NCBI GenBank assembly: GCA_016794465.1
Contig: JAEUKA010000040.1
Coordinates: 124,001 to 188,000 of the forward strand
DNA length: 64,000 nucleotides
Source of the DNA: Myxococcales bacterium
GTDB lineage: Bacteria > Myxococcota_A > Polyangia > Palsa-1104 > JAEUJZ01
Direction: 5' to 3'
Shown here: positions 60,961-64,000 of the stretch, in pieces
Layout: the number at the start of each line of letters is the position of its first letter
How positions within the stretch are numbered: position 1 is the stretch's first letter
The notes under the pieces: generated by a model
Told to the model about the DNA's origin: nothing
The model's input: the letters and a program-made list of their open reading frames with translations, nothing else
The model's database searches: none
Translations under genes and position numbers: made by a program

Positions 60961-62613
60961 CTATGGACCCTGGGGCCACAGACGCTCGCCCCGGTCCAAG
61001 CGACGACGCAGCTGGTCATCGTAGAGAGACGGCGGATCGATCCGGGCGCCCTCATCGCGCAGCTCGACGAAGTCCTCGGGCGCGGTCCCCCGGGCCGAGA
61101 TGCCGTCGAGTCCAGTCAAGACCTCGACGCCCTGGGTACCGATGATGTAGCCGTGACCAAACTGCTGCGACAGGATGCGGCCACTGCCGGTCAGGTTCCA
61201 CAGCACCGTCTCCGTAGCGGTATGACCGGCGCCCGAAGACCAATACAAGCGGTTGATGGCCTGCCAGGCATCGTCGATGCGCGCCTGTTCGATGAGGTTG
61301 GCCATCGCCAGGGAGTGATGAAACTCGCTGGCGGCGGGGAAGCCGAGCTTGTCGCTGACACTGGTGAAGGCGCGGCTCCCCGTCGAGGCAATGCGCTGCC
61401 AGACCACGCCGCTACAGCCAAAGTCCCAGTTCTGAATGAAGTTGTGGCGCCCGTCTTCCGCTTGGCTGTCCGCAAAGAGGATCTCGCTGGACGTGGACAC
61501 CTCGAACAGGTAGCCGCTGCCACCGTCGCCGCGATTCTGGGCCCGGGAGAGCGTGACCCGCTCGACCGTGACGCGCTGGCTGTCCCGAATGAGCAGCCCC
61601 CCGTTGGCGAGGTGATAGCCGCCCTGCCCGGCTGCGGCCACCGATGCGACACTGCGGACCACGCAGTCTTTGACGCCAATCAGGGCGAGGGCGTGGCTGC
61701 GCTGGGACTTCCAGACCTCATCCCAGGGTCCGGCGGTGGTCAGGCCGAGCTGTTCCACCAAGCAGTCAGACAGGTAGCCACTCTCGGGACGCAGGGCCGC
61801 CTGATCCCGCAGTCGCGCCGGATGGCGCAGCGGTACATCAAGGGTCACCCGGTGGGGACTCTGGGTGACATCAATGGCAACAATCCGCCGTCGGAACATC
61901 GGCTTCCACTGGTTCACAAACTGGGTCCACACCTCGGTCATCTGGTGGTCGGCGACAAACTCCGGCGTGATCACCCAGCCGACCGAGACATCGTCGCCCA
62001 CGCGCAAGCCTCGGGCATCAGCCACCGTCACCGAGTGGGTCAGCGCGGGCGCATCCGCAGCGAGCGGCAGCAGCGTCGCGGACCGCAGCGCGCCTCCGAT
62101 GGTCAGGTGGTCGCGGTCAGTCATAGCGGCAGTCTTGGTAAAGCGCAGGACGCTCTTGGCTGCGCCCTCGCCCCGCAGTGCCACCCCAGAGGTCGCAAGC
62201 TTGAGCAGCCCGTCAATGCGGTACTGCCCGCTGGGAATGAAGACCTCGCTGCCTGGGGTGGCTGCGTCGAGTGCGGCCTGCAGCGCCCGGGTCGCATCAC
62301 TGGCTCCGGTGCGGTCGGCAGCAAAGTCGGTGACGACATCGATTCGCTTGCGACCGACAAGGGCCGGGAACGGCTGCTCGCCATTGCGGTAGCCGGCATA
62401 AGAAAAGTCGTGGAGAAAGCGACCCTGCGCATCCTTGCGGCCAGGCTGCCAGTCGTTAGGATACAAGGCACTGCGCACAGGCCCGGCGGCGGCATCCATC
62501 CCTTGGGGCCAAAGCGCGTCGCCAGGATCTAGCTCGGACGAACACGAAGGCCCCACAGCCGATAGCACCGTCACCCAGCACAGCGCCCGCAAGCAAACAC
62601 TCGACCATGACAT
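60961..62613 (-). CDS. pectate-lyase-like right-handed beta-helix lipoprotein
   Basis: 550 residues. A signal with GPSCSS (Cys24) suggests lipid attachment. The segment RIDVVTDFAADRTGASDATR followed by VFIPSGQYRIDGLLKLATSG is the Pectate_lyase_3/GH28-like N-terminal pattern; the rest is a beta-helix with repeats such as VVRSVASVAAAGQGGYHLAN and VTVERVTLSRAQNRGDGG. Acts outside the cytoplasm, probably on polysaccharide; catalytic residues were not assigned. Confidence 0.8.
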   Translation of the reverse strand: MSWSSVCLRALCWVTVLSAVGPSCSSELDPGDALWPQGMDAAAGPVRSALYPNDWQPGRKDAQGRFLHDFSYAGYRNGEQPFPALVGRKRIDVVTDFAADRTGASDATRALQAALDAATPGSEVFIPSGQYRIDGLLKLATSGVALRGEGAAKSVLRFTKTAAMTDRDHLTIGGALRSATLLPLAADAPALTHSVTVADARGLRVGDDVSVGWVITPEFVADHQMTEVWTQFVNQWKPMFRRRIVAIDVTQSPHRVTLDVPLRHPARLRDQAALRPESGYLSDCLVEQLGLTTAGPWDEVWKSQRSHALALIGVKDCVVRSVASVAAAGQGGYHLANGGLLIRDSQRVTVERVTLSRAQNRGDGGSGYLFEVSTSSEILFADSQAEDGRHNFIQNWDFGCSGVVWQRIASTGSRAFTSVSDKLGFPAASEFHHSLAMANLIEQARIDDAWQAINRLYWSSGAGHTATETVLWNLTGSGRILSQQFGHGYIIGTQGVEVLTGLDGISARGTAPEDFVELRDEGARIDPPSLYDDQLRRRLDRGERLWPQGP

Positions 62614-62668
62614 GGACCGTTTCTAGCCCAAAGCACGCGCAAGGTTTCGCGTTAATGTCGGACATACG

Positions 62669-63565
62669 ATGAACTCAGATCCGAATGAAGAAACCCCGCG
62701 CTCCAACTGCGAGCTGGCCGACGTGCTGGCCGCGTCCTATCAGACCACCGGCGTGCTTCTTTCAGCCGGTCATGAGCTGCCCAGCCGTGTGGCGGTCGCG
62801 TCGGCACTTGAGATCCTGCGCGAGCTGATGCTTCCTGGCTCAGCCGGTTGCCCGGCGCCGCCCGCCGCGATGCTGCGCTCGTCCTTGGAAGGTCGGCTGG
62901 CGTCCCTGCGCGTGCTGCTGACGGAGCAAGTGTGCCGAGGTCTGCACGTCGACTGTCCCCTGCCGCAGGCGATGTGCGACCAGTGTCAGACCCAAGCGAC
63001 GCAGCTGGTGGCTCGCTTTTTTAACCGCGTCCCCGACCTGCGGCAAGAAGTCCTGCTCGACGTGCAAGCAGCATTCGAGGGCGACCCGGCGGCCCGCAGC
63101 CTGATCGAGGTTGCGTGGTGCTATCCGGGGGTACGGGCCGTGACGGTCTATCGGATTGCCCACACGCTGCTCACACTCGGGGCGCAGATTGTGCCGCGCA
63201 TGATGACCGAGCAGGCGCACACCGAGACGGGCATCGACATCCATCCGGGGGCGCGGATCGGACAGTCGTTCTTTATCGACCACGGCACCGGCGTCGTCAT
63301 CGGCGAAACGTCAACCATCGGCCATCGGGTCCGCATCTACCAGGGCGTCACGCTCGGCGCGATCAGCCTGCCAACGGGCAAGACCCGGCAGCAAGCCAAC
63401 CGCAAGCGCCACCCAACCATCGAGGACGATGTCCTTATCTATGCCAATGCGACCATTCTCGGTGGCGAAACGGTCATTGGGCGGGGCTCGATCATTGGCG
63501 GCAACACCTGGGTCACAGAGTCCGTGCCGCCGGGCGGACGCGTCAGCAATCCCTGCCGGGGCTAG
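62669..63565 (+). CDS. cysE: serine O-acetyltransferase
   Basis: Acetylates serine in cysteine synthesis. 298 residues. A helical N-terminal domain of about 140 residues precedes the hexapeptide-repeat (left-handed beta-helix) domain: TETGIDIHPGARIGQSFFID, HGTGVVIGET, VRIYQGVTLGA, then HPTIEDDVLIYANATILGG and NTWVTESVPPG. The His-Gly-Thr-Gly and long N-terminus fit the EpsC/SAT type. The C-terminal tail after the repeat is short. Confidence 0.9.
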   Translation: MNSDPNEETPRSNCELADVLAASYQTTGVLLSAGHELPSRVAVASALEILRELMLPGSAGCPAPPAAMLRSSLEGRLASLRVLLTEQVCRGLHVDCPLPQAMCDQCQTQATQLVARFFNRVPDLRQEVLLDVQAAFEGDPAARSLIEVAWCYPGVRAVTVYRIAHTLLTLGAQIVPRMMTEQAHTETGIDIHPGARIGQSFFIDHGTGVVIGETSTIGHRVRIYQGVTLGAISLPTGKTRQQANRKRHPTIEDDVLIYANATILGGETVIGRGSIIGGNTWVTESVPPGGRVSNPCRG

Positions 63566-63661
63566 CGGCCAGTTTCGGTCATCTCGCTCTCCCTCGCGGA
63601 AGGAAGGTTCCCGCCATCGGCCTGGTGACCGTGTGGCACGATAGGGACCTAGGGGGATTGG

Positions 63662-64000
63662 ATGTCGAGCAGCGAAACCGGAGCGCAGACGCTGGCTTCG
63701 CTGGCCGGGAGTCGCGATGTTGCACGCGTGCTCCGCCTGGTCAGCGCGCTGTGCCAGCAGCTGTCATCACAGATTGCGGACGGCAAGGCGCGGCTTCTGC
63801 ATCCGTCTCAGGTTGCGCTGCTGACCTCGGCCACGGGGGAAGACGCACTCGGTGAGATCCAGTCGCTGGCTCTGTCGGGCGCTGAAGCGGCCAAAGATCC
63901 CGGGGTCGACCTGGCCGCCGCCTACGCTGCCCCAGAGGTCTTTGCCGGCAAGCCGTCGGCGGTCCCCAGCACCGTCTATCACGTCGCCGCCCTGACCTAT
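63662..64000 (+). CDS. kinase-like protein lacking an N-lobe (3' end beyond window)
   Basis: ATG 63662 opens 113 codons running off the window. The sequence resembles a protein kinase C-lobe: ALCQQLSSQIADGKARLLHP aligns with the catalytic-loop helix, then YAAPEVFAGKPSAVPSTVYH matches the APE/D-x-W-S region (YxAPEV). The catalytic HRD, the DFG and the lysine-bearing N-lobe are absent, so it would be a pseudokinase-like domain at the start of a longer protein. Confidence 0.6.
   Translation, partial: MSSSETGAQTLASLAGSRDVARVLRLVSALCQQLSSQIADGKARLLHPSQVALLTSATGEDALGEIQSLALSGAEAAKDPGVDLAAAYAAPEVFAGKPSAVPSTVYHVAALTY

Overview
The window is high-GC DNA from what looks like a predatory or fruiting deltaproteobacterial-type organism, most likely a member of the Myxococcota. 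The case rests on gene content: an interrupted eukaryote-like Ser/Thr kinase, many lipoproteins of unknown function, a MYXO-CTERM-like C-terminal anchor, a CAP-domain lipoprotein, and large TPR or metalloprotease membrane proteins. No rRNA or tRNA gene was recognised.

Layout. Positions 1-13.7 kb are ordinary chromosome: the N-terminal ~703 codons of a molybdopterin oxidoreductase (off the left edge), an RluD-type pseudouridine synthase, a YfiH/LACC1-type enzyme, a 42-bp tandem repeat array, a fatty acid hydroxylase-family protein, MsrQ, a UvrD-like helicase, a metalloprotease/TPR membrane protein and phosphatidylserine synthase. Positions 13.67-15.48 kb hold a two-gene cassette (AAA ATPase plus TOPRIM-like protein) bounded by 14-bp direct repeats, resembling a split OLD-type defence pair. 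Positions 15.5-28.6 kb carry gshB, a porin-like/GH15-like pair, miaB, a polymerase-like membrane protein, an acyl-CoA carboxylase subunit, a GT87-like membrane protein, a DUF1295 protein and TatD. Positions 28.6-34.4 kb form a type I secretion-like operon (a degenerate ABC protein, HlyD-like adaptor, TolC-like channel, DUF2891 lipoprotein). Positions 34.4-41.3 kb hold lipoproteins, a CAP protein, an MNIO (DUF692) enzyme with a small partner, and an SPFH protein.

Two integrated elements dominate the right half. A ~4.6-kb tyrosine-recombinase element (42078-46666) has split a Ser/Thr kinase exactly in its catalytic-loop codons (HRDVKPDN). A 10-bp core is duplicated at both ends, and removing one copy plus the element restores a 516-residue kinase in frame. 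It carries an integrase, a dimethylglycine/sarcosine dehydrogenase-type flavoenzyme and a lipoprotein. A ~7.8-kb serine-recombinase island (50844-58636) sits inside one unit of a 42/43-bp hairpin repeat array, and excision restores the repeat phase exactly. It carries the recombinase, a small protein, a Gly/Lys-rich 73-residue protein, a POT-like transporter divergent from an HTH-EgtD-like methyltransferase fusion, and two 296-residue proteins sharing an N-terminal C-x2-C-x14-C-x3-CRVxA module. This island is the best candidate for an undescribed system.

The right end (58.8-64 kb) holds a lipoprotein, a compact fliO/sctR/sctS-like export-apparatus cluster without its usual partners, a pectate-lyase-like lipoprotein, serine acetyltransferase, and the start of a kinase-like protein with no visible N-lobe.
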